From assembly GCF_013205025.1 (NCBI RefSeq), contig NZ_JABMLE010000001.1, positions 186,001 to 250,000 on the forward strand: a DNA stretch of 64,000 nt. Direction: 5' to 3'. This DNA is from Rathayibacter sp. VKM Ac-2857 (GTDB taxonomy: Bacteria > Actinomycetota > Actinomycetes > Actinomycetales > Microbacteriaceae). Shown here piece by piece: positions 18,509 to 27,599 of the stretch (positions within the stretch are counted from its first letter, which is position 1; the number at the start of each line of letters is the position of its first letter). The notes beneath the pieces are model-generated. The model did not search any database. It was not told the origin of the DNA and saw nothing but the letters and a program-made list of their open reading frames with translations. A program made the translations under genes and the position numbers.

Positions 18509-19234
18509 TCAGCCGAGCTCGCCCGCCCACTCCGTCGGCAGCGGCGACGACTCCGGCGCCACCACCCGCACGATCTCGTCGAGCACGCGGCGCGTCTGCG
18601 CCTCGCCGACCCAGAGGTGCTTGCCGCCGGCGACGGGCACCAGCTCGGCCTGCGGGACGGACGCGAACCGCTCGGCGGCCGCCTCCGGCCGCAGGTAGTC
18701 GTCGAACTCGGGGATCAGCGCGACCAGCGGTCGCCCGTCCTCGCCCCAGGCCGCGACCTCCTCGGCCGTCGCCCGGTGCAGCGGCGGCGAGAGCAGGATC
18801 GCCCCGTCGACGGGGTGCTCCTTCCCCCACTTGAGCGCCAGCTCGGTGCCGAAGGACCAGCCCACCAGCCAGGGGTGCGGCAGCCCGCGCTCGGCGACCA
18901 GCGCCATCGCCGCCGCGACGTCGGCACGCTCGGCGGCCCCGCCGTCGAACGCGCCCTCGCTCGTCCCGCGCGGCGAGCTCGTCCCGCGGGTGTTGAAGCG
19001 CAGCACCGCGAGGCCGGCCAGGGCGGGGAGCCGGGCGGCGGCCTTGCGCAGGATGTGCGAGTCCATGAAGCCGCCGTGCGTCGGCAGCGGATGCAGGGTG
19101 ACCAGTGTGGCGACCGGCTCGCGGTCGAGCGGCAGGGCCAGCTCGCCGACGAGGGTCAGCCCGTCGGCGGTGCGCAGCTCGACGTCCTCGCGGCGGGCGG
19201 GGAGGACGACGCCTCCGCGGATCTCGTGCGTCAT
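18509..19234 (-). CDS. Alpha/beta hydrolase
   Basis: 241-aa soluble alpha/beta hydrolase. The nucleophile elbow is GWSFGTE (Ser near 128) and the catalytic His is in GGKHLWVGE (near 215). LHPLPTHGGFMDSH near residue 48 forms the oxyanion region, and RFNTRGTSSPRG is typical of the subgroup related to short dienelactone-type hydrolases. Substrate unknown. ATG with GAAGGAG upstream, overlapping the stop of the zinc-ribbon protein gene by four bases (ATGA), so the two are co-translated. Confidence 0.85.
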   Translation of the reverse strand: MTHEIRGGVVLPARREDVELRTADGLTLVGELALPLDREPVATLVTLHPLPTHGGFMDSHILRKAAARLPALAGLAVLRFNTRGTSSPRGTSEGAFDGGAAERADVAAAMALVAERGLPHPWLVGWSFGTELALKWGKEHPVDGAILLSPPLHRATAEEVAAWGEDGRPLVALIPEFDDYLRPEAAAERFASVPQAELVPVAGGKHLWVGEAQTRRVLDEIVRVVAPESSPLPTEWAGELG

Positions 19235-19536
19235 CGTGCTCCTTCGATCCGCCAGCAGTGTGTGTGCCAGTGGCGACGGCCGGCGAGGTCCGCGGCGTCG
19301 CCGAGTGCTCCGTCGCCACGCCAGACGACGACGTGGGCGAGGCCGATGTCGATGGTCTGGCCGCAGCCCGGGCAGAGGTAGTTCTTCACGGCGCGCGACG
19401 AGGACACGGGCTGGACGTTCCACTCCCGGCCGCGGCGCGTCTCGGTGCGGCGCCAGCCGGCCAGCATCTGCGAGAGGTCGCGCTGCTCGTCGTCGTCCTC
19501 GCGCCCGCGTCCGCGGGGTCGATTGCTGCGCGGCAT
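19231..19536 (-). CDS. Small zinc-ribbon protein
   Basis: 101 aa. Basic/acidic N-terminus (RPRGRGREDDDEQRDL), then CPGC at about residue 55 and HWHTHCW near the end, together a likely zinc site. It is a conserved actinobacterial family sometimes labelled ATP/GTP-binding without evidence; I see no nucleotide-binding loop. ATG seven bases after a TAGACT -10 box, so probably leaderless. It heads a two-gene unit with the alpha/beta hydrolase. Confidence 0.8.
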   Translation of the reverse strand: MPRSNRPRGRGREDDDEQRDLSQMLAGWRRTETRRGREWNVQPVSSSRAVKNYLCPGCGQTIDIGLAHVVVWRGDGALGDAADLAGRRHWHTHCWRIEGAR

Positions 19537-19543
19537 GCCTCCC

Positions 19544-19549
19544 AGTCTA
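19544..19549 (-). promoter_or_regulatory. -10 box of the zinc-ribbon/hydrolase operon
   Basis: TAGACT on the minus strand, seven bases before ATG 19536. Confidence 0.45.
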
Positions 19550-19595
19550 GGAGCCGCGATCCGCGCGCCCGCACTCCCGGACGCCGCCGTCCCTG

Positions 19596-21341
19596 TCAGT
19601 GCGAGGAGTCGTCCATCTCGAGCCGCGTCTCCTCGGCGTCGAGCATCAGCTGCGCGCGCCGCAGGATACGCGAGGAGTAGACCCCGCGACCGCGCGCCTC
19701 CAGCAGCGCCTCGCGCTCGGCGCTCAGCACCGCCCGCCGCAGGTGCAGGTACTGCCCCTGCGGACCCAGGGGGCCGTCGACGTCGCGCTCGACCTGCTCC
19801 CACGCCACCTGCGAGCGCGTCAGCGTGTCCCGGCGGACCCGCTCCAGCACGCGCTCGCCGACACTGCCCTCCGGCAGGTCCTCGACCGCCTCCGGCAGCG
19901 CCTGGATCCCGGTCGCCGCCACCTCGTCGAGCAGCGTGGCGAGCTCGCGGCGGTCGGCGTCGCCGTCGCTCCCCTGGATCCCCGTCACCCGGATGAGCGC
20001 GGGCAGCGTCGCACCCTGCAGCAGGAGCGTCACCACCGCGACCGTGAAAGCGATCAGGATGAGCTGCGAGCGGTACGGCGTCTCCTCGGGCAGCGACTGC
20101 GCCGCCGCGAGCGTGACCACGCCGCGCATCCCGGACCAGGACAGGATGACGCCGCCCCGCCAGCCGAACGCCTCGCTCGTCGTCGCCGCGAGGTCGGTCT
20201 CGCGCCGCTGATAGAGCCGCTCCGCCCGCTGCTGCCGGCGGAGGAACCGGTCGTCGCTGCTCGCGCTGTTCCGCAGCCGCATCACCCCGACCGCGAGCCG
20301 CCGGTTGATCCGCTCCGCCCGCCGCCCGGAGCCGCGGAGCCAGAGCAGCAGCGGCCAGACGAACAGGGTGCGCAGCACGATGAGGATGACGACGGTCGCG
20401 AGCCCGAGGTAGACGGCCGTGTCGACGCCGACCCCGCCCGGCTCCACCTCGCCGACGATCGCCTTGATCTCGGCGCCCATCAGCAGGAAGACGCCGTTCT
20501 CGAGCAGGAACTGCGCCGTCCGCCAGTTGACCCGCTCGCTGATCCGCGACTGCGGGCTGAGGAACCGCGCGCTGTTGTGCCCGGTGTAGATGCCGGTGAC
20601 GACGACGGCGAGGACACCCGAGGCGCCGAGCTCCTCCGCCGGGATGTAGGCGAGGAAGGGGACCGCGAAGGAGACCGCGGTGTCGAGCACCGGGTCGCGC
20701 AGCTTCGAGCGCACGAAGACGGTCAGCACGCCCATGACCAGTCCGAGGACGACGGCCATCACGACCGAGTAGACGAAGAGCACGCCGACCTCGCCGATGT
20801 CGATGGCGTCGCTCGAGACGGAGGCGCCGACCACCGCGGTCGCGGCCGTCGCGGCCCGCAGCAGCACGAGGGCCGAGGCGTCGTTGACGAGGCTCTCGCC
20901 CTCGAGCACGGTGACGAGCCGCGGTGGCAGCCCGAGCTTCTTGCCGATCGAGGTGGCGGCGACCGCATCGGTCGGGCTGACCACCGCTCCGAGCGCGATG
21001 GCGGCCGGGAGGCTGAGGTCCGGCAGCAGCATGTAGAGGAAGAAGCCGACGACGAGCGCCGTGACGACCACGAGCAGGACCGAGAGCCCGAAGATCGAGC
21101 GGAGGTTCCGCCGGAAGTCGGCGAGCGGCACCTGGATCGCCGCCGAGTAGAGCAGCGGCGGCAGGACCCCCGCGAGGATCAGCTCCGGCTCGACCTCGAT
21201 CTCGGGCACGCCGGGCAGATAGGACGCGCCGATGCCGATGACGACGAGGAGCAGCGGTGCCGCCACGCCGAGTCGGCTCGAGAACCGCGCGACCGTGACG
21301 ACGGTGATGATCCCGACGACCCCGAGCAGCGCGTAATCCAC
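19596..21341 (-). CDS. Cation:proton antiporter, CPA1 (NhaP) type
   Basis: 581 aa: about twelve membrane helices in residues 1-420 and a hydrophilic C-terminal domain of ~160 residues. The family signature is present: LGAVVSPTDAVAATSIGKKL (about 117-136) and EGESLVNDASALVLL (about 147-161) with the ND pair that binds the ion. Likely exchanges Na+ or K+ for H+ and keeps cytoplasmic pH; ion choice cannot be read from sequence. GTG at 21341 is six bases from a TAGCCT -10 box, so leaderless. It stands alone in its orientation unit. Confidence 0.92.
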   Translation of the reverse strand: MDYALLGVVGIITVVTVARFSSRLGVAAPLLLVVIGIGASYLPGVPEIEVEPELILAGVLPPLLYSAAIQVPLADFRRNLRSIFGLSVLLVVVTALVVGFFLYMLLPDLSLPAAIALGAVVSPTDAVAATSIGKKLGLPPRLVTVLEGESLVNDASALVLLRAATAATAVVGASVSSDAIDIGEVGVLFVYSVVMAVVLGLVMGVLTVFVRSKLRDPVLDTAVSFAVPFLAYIPAEELGASGVLAVVVTGIYTGHNSARFLSPQSRISERVNWRTAQFLLENGVFLLMGAEIKAIVGEVEPGGVGVDTAVYLGLATVVILIVLRTLFVWPLLLWLRGSGRRAERINRRLAVGVMRLRNSASSDDRFLRRQQRAERLYQRRETDLAATTSEAFGWRGGVILSWSGMRGVVTLAAAQSLPEETPYRSQLILIAFTVAVVTLLLQGATLPALIRVTGIQGSDGDADRRELATLLDEVAATGIQALPEAVEDLPEGSVGERVLERVRRDTLTRSQVAWEQVERDVDGPLGPQGQYLHLRRAVLSAEREALLEARGRGVYSSRILRRAQLMLDAEETRLEMDDSSH

Positions 21342-21347
21342 GCGCTC

Positions 21348-21353
21348 AGGCTA
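21348..21353 (-). promoter_or_regulatory. -10 box of the CPA1 antiporter gene (leaderless)
   Basis: TAGCCT on the minus strand, six bases from GTG 21341. Confidence 0.45.
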
Positions 21354-21397
21354 GCGGGCCGACCGGCCGACCCCGACGAGGGGCGGCGGAGCGGTGG

Positions 21398-22114
21398 TCA
21401 GTACCAGCCGACGCTCTCGGAGTGCGCCCAGGCGCCGCAGGGTGAGCCGTAGCGACCCGAGATGTAGGTGAGGCCCCAGGTGATCTGGGTGGCGGCGTTG
21501 GTCTGCCAGTCGCCCGCGACGGTCGCCATCTTGCTGCCGGGGAGCGCCTGCGGGATGCCGTAGGCACCGCTCGACTTGTTCTCGGCGTAGACGTTCCAGC
21601 CCGACTCGCGGTTCCAGAGCAGGACGAGGCAGTCGTACTCGCTGTCGGCCCAGCCGCGCTGCACGATCTGGTCGTAGGCGATCGCCTTCGCCGAGCCGGG
21701 GTCCGGGGCCGCCGAGCGGGCGACGGGCGCCGCTACGGCCGACTCCTCCTCGTCCTCGACAACGGCCTTCTTCGACGACGTCGGAGTGGGGGTCGGCGTC
21801 GGAGTCGGGGTGGGAGTCGGCTTCGCCTGCGCGTCGAAGGTGTCGCGCTGGACCGTGCGCTCGACGGCCGCCTCGGCGACCACGAGGCGCTGCGCCGGGT
21901 CGCCGTTGAAGCGCTCGGGGGCCTGGTAGAAGGGCGATGCGACGGCGCCGCTCGACGGATCCACGGCACTCACGGCGACGAAGCCGATGGAGGCCGCGAA
22001 GGCGAGGAACGCCAGCGGGAGACGGGTCCGGGACCGACGAGCCACCGGGCGCTTCGACGTCTCGACCGAGGATCGGGAGACGGAAGGCTGCGCGACGGAC
22101 GTTCTCTGATGCAT
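21398..22114 (-). CDS. Exported lytic-transglycosylase-like protein
   Basis: 238 aa. N-terminal positively charged stretch and one hydrophobic export/anchor segment (LPLAFLAFAASIGFVAV), then a spacer with eight Pro-Thr pairs. The C-terminal ~85 residues form a goose-lysozyme/SLT-like domain: CLVLLWNRESGWNVYAENKS with the catalytic Glu, SSGAYGIPQALPGSKM, then ATQITWGLTYI and a Cys that could pair with the first. Such proteins cut peptidoglycan glycan strands. The ATG at 22114 is preferred; a TATGCT hexamer (complement 22130-22135) lies just upstream, and there is no clear Shine-Dalgarno. Confidence 0.85.
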   Translation of the reverse strand: MHQRTSVAQPSVSRSSVETSKRPVARRSRTRLPLAFLAFAASIGFVAVSAVDPSSGAVASPFYQAPERFNGDPAQRLVVAEAAVERTVQRDTFDAQAKPTPTPTPTPTPTPTSSKKAVVEDEEESAVAAPVARSAAPDPGSAKAIAYDQIVQRGWADSEYDCLVLLWNRESGWNVYAENKSSGAYGIPQALPGSKMATVAGDWQTNAATQITWGLTYISGRYGSPCGAWAHSESVGWY

Positions 22115-22174
22115 ACCCACGATCACGAAAGCATAACGGACGACCTCCCGATCCGCCAGCATCGGGCCCTCCGC

Positions 22175-22726
22175 TCAGCGCACCGCCAGCATCACGTCGA
22201 CCACGGCGTCGAGCACGAGGTCGACCTGGGGCTCGGAGTAGCCGCCGCGCTGCGGGGCGAAGGACACCGTCCGCACGTCGTCCACGGTGAGCACGGAGCC
22301 GTCGCGGAAGTAGCCGGAGATCCGGTCGGAGAAGGCGTCGACCTGACGGATGTTGTAGCCGGTGGTCAGCACGCCGGCGCGGGTGAAGCGCTCCCGGGCA
22401 GGCCGGGCCAGGCGGTTGACGATCTCCTGCGCGGTGTCGCGGGCGCTCTGCAGCCAGGCCTCCTCGCCCTGCACCGCGATCGCGTACTGGCGCTCGCGCA
22501 CCGCGAAGGCGTCCTCGAGCCGCTCGAGCGCCGCGTCGACGTGCGGCGCCGAGTAGCCGCCCTTCTTGAGCGAGAAGGCGGTGTGCCGCAGATCGGCCGC
22601 GCGCAGGTCCGCCGGTCCGCCCGAGAGCTGCGCGTAGGCGTCCCTGGCCGAGGCGAGGAAGGAGTCGACCTCGTCCGTGTCGTAGCCGGGCCGGGACTCG
22701 CGCGCGCGGGGGAAGGGAGCGTCCAT
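22175..22726 (-). CDS. DivIVA-domain repeat protein
   Basis: 183 aa with four copies of a GY(x4)VD(x)F/L motif: RPGYDTDEVDSFL, KGGYSAPHVDAAL, TTGYNIRQVDAF and RGGYSEPQVDLVL. This is the pattern of the actinobacterial DivIVA repeat family, related to the membrane-binding tip of Wag31/DivIVA but without its long coiled coil. The role is not established; a link to pole or septum is an inference. ATG 22726 is six bases from a CAGAAT -10 box. Confidence 0.85.
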   Translation of the reverse strand: MDAPFPRARESRPGYDTDEVDSFLASARDAYAQLSGGPADLRAADLRHTAFSLKKGGYSAPHVDAALERLEDAFAVRERQYAIAVQGEEAWLQSARDTAQEIVNRLARPARERFTRAGVLTTGYNIRQVDAFSDRISGYFRDGSVLTVDDVRTVSFAPQRGGYSEPQVDLVLDAVVDVMLAVR

Positions 22727-22732
22727 CCCGTC

Positions 22733-22738
22733 ATTCTG
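22733..22738 (-). promoter_or_regulatory. -10 box of the DivIVA-repeat gene (leaderless)
   Basis: CAGAAT on the minus strand six bases before ATG 22726; TTGCCG stands 19 nt upstream of it as a possible -35. Confidence 0.4.
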
Positions 22739-22826
22739 CCAAGACGACGGCCCGGTCCGGCAATCGGCGCGTCGGCCGAGCCGGGAGACCGGTGACCGAG
22801 CGTGCGGAGATCTCGAGCGCGACGAC

Positions 22827-23843
22827 TCAGTGCGCGAAGACGAAGTACAGCACGTAGGCCGCGGCGGCGGACGGGAGGATCGAATCGAGTCGATCGAGGA
22901 ACCCGCCGTGGCCCGGCAGCCAGGAGCTCATGTCCTTGATGCCGATGTCGCGCTTGATCAGCGACTCGGCGAGATCGCCGAGCGTCGCGGTCAGCAGGAT
23001 GACGGCACCGAAGACCGCGCCGACCCACCAGGGCTGGTCGAGGAGCAGGACCGCGAGGAGGACGCCGACCCCGACACCGGCGGCCGCGGCACCCGCGAAG
23101 CCCTCCCAGGTCTTCTTCGGGCTGATCCGCGGCGCCATCGGATGCTTGCCCCAGGTCAGACCGCTGGCGTAGGCGCCGGTGTCGACCACGATCACCAGGA
23201 TCAGGAAGGACAGCGCCCAGAGCTGGCCGCCCTCCTCCGCGACGAGGCGGATGGCGAAGGCGCCGAGGAAGGTGACGTAGATCTGCACGAAGGCGCCGAG
23301 GCCCACGTCGAGCAGGAGCTCGCGCCCGGTGGACCGGGTGCGGCGGAAGAGCTGCTCCCCCAGCCGCCAGAGCGCGACCAGCGCCGAGCCGCCGAGGACG
23401 GCGAACCAGGCGGCCTGCATCCCGCCGTAGTACGCCGCCGGCACGGCGACCACGGCGACGACCCCGGTGGGGATGCGCGGGATGTCGCGACCGGCCTGCC
23501 GCAGGGCGTTCGACAGCTCCAGCGCCGCCAGCAGCACCAGCGCGCCGGCCAGCACCATGAAGAGCTCTTTGATCACGAGCAGGCTGACGACCATCGCGCC
23601 GCCGCCGATCAGGCCGATGATCGTCGCGGAGACGAGATTCCGGCCGGACCGCGCGGTGAGGCGCTCGTTGGTGGCCTCGAGCTGGGCGCGGGTGGCCTCC
23701 AGCTGCCGTTCGACGTCGGCGCGCCCCTGCTGGGCCCGGGCGCGCAGGGCGTCGCGCGTGACCATCCGCGAACCCCGGGCGCCCGGAACGTGCGGCGCCG
23801 GAGCGTCGTCGCTGCTCTCGGGTTCCTCGGGGTTCACGGGCAC
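22827..23843 (-). CDS. cdsA: Phosphatidate cytidylyltransferase
   Basis: 338 aa integral membrane enzyme making CDP-diacylglycerol from phosphatidate and CTP, the branch point to anionic phospholipids. The N-terminal ~70 residues are an extra soluble, helical segment. About eight membrane helices follow. The CDS signature is at about 255-300: GKHPMAPRISPKKTWEG, then LGDLAESLIKRDIGIKDM. GTG start four bases after the frr stop, with GAGGTG in the frr end serving as ribosome site, so frr and cdsA are one operon. Confidence 0.95.
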   Translation of the reverse strand: MPVNPEEPESSDDAPAPHVPGARGSRMVTRDALRARAQQGRADVERQLEATRAQLEATNERLTARSGRNLVSATIIGLIGGGAMVVSLLVIKELFMVLAGALVLLAALELSNALRQAGRDIPRIPTGVVAVVAVPAAYYGGMQAAWFAVLGGSALVALWRLGEQLFRRTRSTGRELLLDVGLGAFVQIYVTFLGAFAIRLVAEEGGQLWALSFLILVIVVDTGAYASGLTWGKHPMAPRISPKKTWEGFAGAAAAGVGVGVLLAVLLLDQPWWVGAVFGAVILLTATLGDLAESLIKRDIGIKDMSSWLPGHGGFLDRLDSILPSAAAAYVLYFVFAH

Positions 23844-23847
23844 GGAA

Positions 23848-24402
23848 CTACACCTCGAGCAGTTCGGATTCCTTGCGCTTGAGCGCCTCGTCGATGGCGT
23901 CCACGTGCTGCTTGGTCAGGGCCTCGAGCTCCTTCTCCCCGCGGGAGAGCTCGTCGTCGCCGATGTCGCCCTTCAGCGCGTCGAGGTCGCTCTTGGCGCT
24001 GCGGCGGATGTTGCGGACCGCGATCTTCGCGTCCTCCGCCTTCGTGCGCACGATCTTCACGAACTCCTTGCGGCGCTCGGCGGTGAGCTCGGGGAGGTTG
24101 ATCCGGATGACCGAGCCGTCGTTGGTCGGGTTGGCGCCGAGGTTCGGCATGTCCCGGATGGCCTGCTCGATGTCGCGGAGCGCGCCCTTGTCGTAGGGGG
24201 TGACGAGCAGGGTGCGCGCCTCGATGTTCTGCAGCGACGCGAGCTGCGACAGCGGCGTGGGCGTGCCGTAGTAGCTCACGAGCACCTTCTGGAACAGGCC
24301 CGGGTTGGCCCGGCCGGTGCGCACTGTGGAGAAGTCCTCCTTGGCGACCCCGACGGCCTTGTCCATCTTGACGGTCGCGTCGGCCAGTACATCCGAGATC
24401 AC
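23848..24402 (-). CDS. frr: Ribosome recycling factor
   Basis: 184 aa, the normal length. Splits post-termination ribosomes together with EF-G. Recognised by [14 protein letters not shown] near residue 24, [30 protein letters not shown] and RNIRRSA. GTG start with AAGGAG seven bases upstream. Follows pyrH by 53 bp; a TAGACT -10 box (complement 24432-24437) in that gap may add a promoter of its own. Confidence 0.98.
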   Translation of the reverse strand: MISDVLADATVKMDKAVGVAKEDFSTVRTGRANPGLFQKVLVSYYGTPTPLSQLASLQNIEARTLLVTPYDKGALRDIEQAIRDMPNLGANPTNDGSVIRINLPELTAERRKEFVKIVRTKAEDAKIAVRNIRRSAKSDLDALKGDIGDDELSRGEKELEALTKQHVDAIDEALKRKESELLEV

Positions 24403-24431
24403 AGGGGGCTCCTTAAGAGAGAGAAGTGGTC

Positions 24432-24437
24432 AGTCTA
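24432..24437 (-). promoter_or_regulatory. Possible promoter (-10) of frr-cdsA
   Basis: TAGACT in the pyrH-frr gap; predicted leader about 23-25 nt including the ribosome site. No good -35. Confidence 0.35.
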
Positions 24438-24455
24438 GTTCGAGGCGGGAATGCC

Positions 24456-25187
24456 CTAGTTGGAGACCAGGGTGCCGAGTCGGGCGCCCCGGATGGCCGC
24501 CGCGACGTTGCCGGCCGGCTCCATCCCGAAGACCTGCATCGGCATCCCGTTGTCCATGCAGAGGCTGAAGGCGGTCGAGTCGACGACCTTCAGGCCGCGC
24601 TGCAGCGCTTCCAGGTAGGTGAGCGTGTCGAGCTTCTTCGCGTCCGGGTTCGTCCGCGGGTCGGCGTCGTAGACCCCGTCGACGCCGTTCTTCGCGACGA
24701 GCACGACCTCGGCGTGCGTCTCGAGCGCGCGCTGCGCGGCGACGGTGTCGGTGGAGAAGTAGGGCAGGCCCGCGCCGGCGCCGAAGATCACGACGCGGCC
24801 CTTCTCCATGTGCCGGATCGCCCGGCGGGGGATGTAGGGCTCGGCGACCTGCGTCATGGCGATCGCGGACTGGACGCGCGTCTCCGCGCCGGCCTGCTCG
24901 AGGAAGTCCTGCAGGGCGAGCGCGTTCATCACCGTGCCGAGCATGCCCATGTAGTCCGCGCGACCGCGGTCCATGCCGCGCTGCGAGAGCTCGGCCCCGC
25001 GGAAGAAGTTGCCGCCGCCGACGACCACCGAGATCTCGACCTCCGTCGCGGCGTCGGCGATCTCGCGGGCGAGAGCACTGATCACGTCCGGGTTCACACC
25101 GAGAGTGCCGGCTCCGAACGCCTCCCCCGACAGCTTCAGCAGCACCCTGCGGCGCTTGCCCGTCGTCTTCGCATCCGTCTCCGTCAT
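24456..25187 (-). CDS. pyrH: UMP kinase
   Basis: 243 aa hexameric UMP kinase of the amino-acid kinase fold, phosphorylating UMP to UDP. Motifs: LKLSGEAFG at residue 16, [10 protein letters not shown] near 57, [16 protein letters not shown]-type region ([17 protein letters not shown]), and [19 protein letters not shown] near 187. ATG with GGGAGGAAA upstream. A TAGGTT -10 candidate lies about 30 bp further up. Sits between tsf and frr as in most actinobacteria. Confidence 0.98.
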   Translation of the reverse strand: MTETDAKTTGKRRRVLLKLSGEAFGAGTLGVNPDVISALAREIADAATEVEISVVVGGGNFFRGAELSQRGMDRGRADYMGMLGTVMNALALQDFLEQAGAETRVQSAIAMTQVAEPYIPRRAIRHMEKGRVVIFGAGAGLPYFSTDTVAAQRALETHAEVVLVAKNGVDGVYDADPRTNPDAKKLDTLTYLEALQRGLKVVDSTAFSLCMDNGMPMQVFGMEPAGNVAAAIRGARLGTLVSN

Positions 25188-25276
25188 GGACGTTTCCTCC
25201 CGTAGACCCGTACAAACCTATCCCGCGCAGAGCACGCCCCGCGACCACGCCCGGGCACCTCCCCCGGGCAGAGCGA

Positions 25277-25312
25277 AGGGAGCCCGGGTCGACTGAACGA
25301 CCCGGACTCCCT
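25277..25312 (-). terminator. Terminator of the rpsB-tsf operon
   Basis: Stem GGGAGCCCGGGTCG with CGACCCGGACTCCC (one mismatch) around an ACTGAA loop, 13 bp after the tsf stop. Confidence 0.75.
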
Positions 25313-25324
25313 CCCCTGTGCGTG

Positions 25325-26152
25325 CTACGCGCCGACCTTGAAGCGGGCGAAGCCCGACACGGTCAGACCGGCGTCCGCCACGACCTTGCTGATGGACAGC
25401 TTGTTGTCCTTGGCGTAGTCCTGGTCGAGCAGCGCGACCTGCTTGAAGTACGCGTTGACGCGACCCTCGATGATCTTCGGCAGGGCGGCCTCGGGCTTGC
25501 CCTCGCCGCGCGAGATCTCCTCGACGATGCGGCGCTCGTTGTCGACCTCCGACTGCGGCACGTCCTCGCGCGACAGGTAGGAGGGGTTGGCGAACGAGAT
25601 GTGCTGCGCGATCGAGCGGGCGGTCTCCGCGTCGTCTCCCGAGTAGCCCAGGACCACGCCGACCTGCGGGGGCAGGTCCTTGTTGGTCTTGTGCAGGTAG
25701 ACGGCGAAGTGCTCGCCGGAGACGGCGGCGACGCGGCGCAGCTCGACCTTCTCGCCGAGGATCGCGGCCTCGTCGTTGATGAGGTCGGCGACGGTCTTGT
25801 CGCCGGCGGGGGCCGCGAGGCCCTCCTCGACGGTGGTGGCGCCGGCGGCGACGACCGCGGCGAGAACGCCGTCGGCCAGGGCGATGAACTTGGTGCCCTT
25901 GGCGACGAAGTCGGTCTCGCAGGCGAGCTCGATCAGGGTGGCGACGCCGTCCTTCTCGGCGGCGGCGACGAGGCCCTCGCTCGTGGAGCGGTCGGCGCGC
26001 TTCGCGTTGCCCTTGGCACCCTTGAGGCGGAGGATCTCGACCGCCTTGTCCAGGTCGCCGTCGGCCTCGACGAGCGCGTTCTTGGTGTCGACCATGCCGG
26101 TTCCGAGCTGCTCGCGCAGCGTCTTGACGTCAGCGAGGCTGAAATTAGCCAT
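25325..26152 (-). CDS. tsf: Elongation factor Ts
   Basis: 275 aa nucleotide-exchange factor for EF-Tu. N-terminal UBA-like domain (MANFSLADVKTLREQLGTGM), signature KNALVEADGDLDKAVEILR and core dimerisation region (ELACETDFVAKG at about 81). The frame is open further upstream, but MANFSLADV is the conserved start and GAGGAG lies upstream. Second gene of the rpsB-tsf unit, with 225 bp between them that contain a strong hairpin. Confidence 0.98.
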   Translation of the reverse strand: MANFSLADVKTLREQLGTGMVDTKNALVEADGDLDKAVEILRLKGAKGNAKRADRSTSEGLVAAAEKDGVATLIELACETDFVAKGTKFIALADGVLAAVVAAGATTVEEGLAAPAGDKTVADLINDEAAILGEKVELRRVAAVSGEHFAVYLHKTNKDLPPQVGVVLGYSGDDAETARSIAQHISFANPSYLSREDVPQSEVDNERRIVEEISRGEGKPEAALPKIIEGRVNAYFKQVALLDQDYAKDNKLSISKVVADAGLTVSGFARFKVGA

Positions 26153-26324
26153 AGTTCTGCGAACTCCTCTTGTGTGTGTCCGGCCGGCGCGGCGCTTCGA
26201 GCGCCTGCGCCCGACCGGACGTCGTGGTCTGCCGTTCCCGCGGCGACGGGCCTCGGTCTCGAGGACTCCATCACGCCGGAGTGTCGGCGGTTCTGATTCG
26301 TGGTGGACGTGCACCGAATGAGCA

Positions 26325-26362
26325 GGGGCCGGACGGGCGCTCGCGCGACCCGTCCGACCCCC
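26325..26362 (-). terminator. Hairpin between rpsB and tsf
   Basis: GGACGGG pairs with CCCGTCC around CGCTCGCGCGA, extended by flanking GGCC/GACC pairs, just after the rpsB stop. It probably reduces readthrough from rpsB into tsf. Confidence 0.6.
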
Positions 26363-26377
26363 GGCTCAGAGCGGGTG

Positions 26378-27334
26378 TCAGACGGACGCGGGGGTCTCGT
26401 CGGTCGCGGACTCGGCGGGAGCCTCGGCCTCGGCGACGGCCTCGTCGGCGGTCGCGAGCTCGGCGTCGGCGACCTTCTCGGTCTCGGCGCCGGCCTGCTC
26501 GGCGGGCTCCTGGACGTCGGACGCCGGGGCGTCGGTGGCGGCGTCGGTCGAGGCGGCGGAGTCGTCGCTCGTGGTGAGCAGCTCCTTCTCCCACTCGGCC
26601 AGCGGCTCGACGGCGGAGACGTTGCCCTCGGCCTCGGGCTTCTGGTGACGCTGGATGAGGCCCTCGGCCGCGGCGTCGGCGACGATGCGGGTGAGCAGGC
26701 TCACCGAGCGGATCGCGTCGTCGTTGCCCGGGATCGGGTACTGGACCTCGTCCGGGTCGCAGTTCGTGTCGAGGATGCCGATGACCGGGATGCCCAGCTT
26801 CTTGGCCTCGTCGATCGCGAGGTGCTCCTTCTTGGTGTCGACGACCCAGAGGGCCGACGGCGTCTTCGAGAGGTTGCGGATGCCGCCGAGCGACTTGTGC
26901 AGCTTGTCGAGCTCCCGCTTCTTGATGAGGAGCTCCTTCTTCGTGAAGCCGCTCTTCGTCGTGTCGTCGAAGTCCAGCTCCTCGAGCTCCTTCATGCGCG
27001 CGAGGCGCTTGGAGACCGTCTGGAAGTTGGTGAGGAGGCCACCGAGCCAGCGCTGGTTGACGTAGGGCTGGCCGACGCGGGTCGCCTGCTCGGAGATCGC
27101 GTTCTGCGCCTGCTTCTTCGTGCCGACGAAGAGGATGGTGCCGCCGTGGGCGACCGTCTCCTTGACGAAGTCGTAGGTCTTGTCGATGTAGGCCAGCGAC
27201 TGCTGGAGGTCGATGATGTAGCTGCCCGAGCGCTCGGTCAGGATGAAGCGCTTCATCTTCGGGTTCCAGCGACGGGTCTGGTGCCCGAAGTGGACGCCGC
27301 TGTCGAGCAGCTGGCGCATGGTGACGACTGCCAT
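26378..27334 (-). CDS. rpsB: 30S ribosomal protein S2
   Basis: 318 aa. Core S2 is residues 1-245: [43 protein letters not shown] and [12 protein letters not shown]. The remaining ~70 residues form an acidic Ala/Glu/Thr tail not found in shorter S2 proteins such as that of E. coli (241 aa). ATG with AAGGAGAA nine bases upstream. A leader of about 190 nt precedes it, which fits the known S2 feedback control through its own leader in other bacteria; I cannot see the binding structure directly. Confidence 0.98.
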   Translation of the reverse strand: MAVVTMRQLLDSGVHFGHQTRRWNPKMKRFILTERSGSYIIDLQQSLAYIDKTYDFVKETVAHGGTILFVGTKKQAQNAISEQATRVGQPYVNQRWLGGLLTNFQTVSKRLARMKELEELDFDDTTKSGFTKKELLIKKRELDKLHKSLGGIRNLSKTPSALWVVDTKKEHLAIDEAKKLGIPVIGILDTNCDPDEVQYPIPGNDDAIRSVSLLTRIVADAAAEGLIQRHQKPEAEGNVSAVEPLAEWEKELLTTSDDSAASTDAATDAPASDVQEPAEQAGAETEKVADAELATADEAVAEAEAPAESATDETPASV

Positions 27335-27528
27335 GAGTCGTTCTCCTTGTCTGGGGCTCGGGCGCACGACGGCGCCGAACTCCCGTTCGGTTGTCTGCGA
27401 CGGCCGGTCGGCACGTCGCCCTGGCGCCCGGCGCGCTCCCGCCCTCCTCGCGCTGAGCGAAGGGGACCGTGGGGAGCGTTGGCCGAATGGGCGCGCGTAG
27501 TCACCCCGACGAGCGAGGTGCTCCGAGA

Positions 27529-27534
27529 AGCCTA
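27529..27534 (-). promoter_or_regulatory. Candidate -10 of rpsB-tsf
   Basis: TAGGCT on the minus strand, giving an rpsB leader of about 190 nt. The -35 is unclear. Confidence 0.35.
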
Positions 27535-27541
27535 GCACCAG

Positions 27542-27580
27542 GACGGCCGCCTCCCCCGCGGGTGCGGGAGGGCGGCCGTC
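27542..27580 (-). terminator. Terminator of the sugar transporter gene
   Basis: Long stem: GACGGCCGCC with GGCGGCCGTC, inner CCCCGC with GCGGGAG. It starts 20 bp after the transporter stop and also separates it from the rpsB promoter. Confidence 0.75.
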
Positions 27581-27599
27581 GGTGTCGCGAGGTGGGGCG

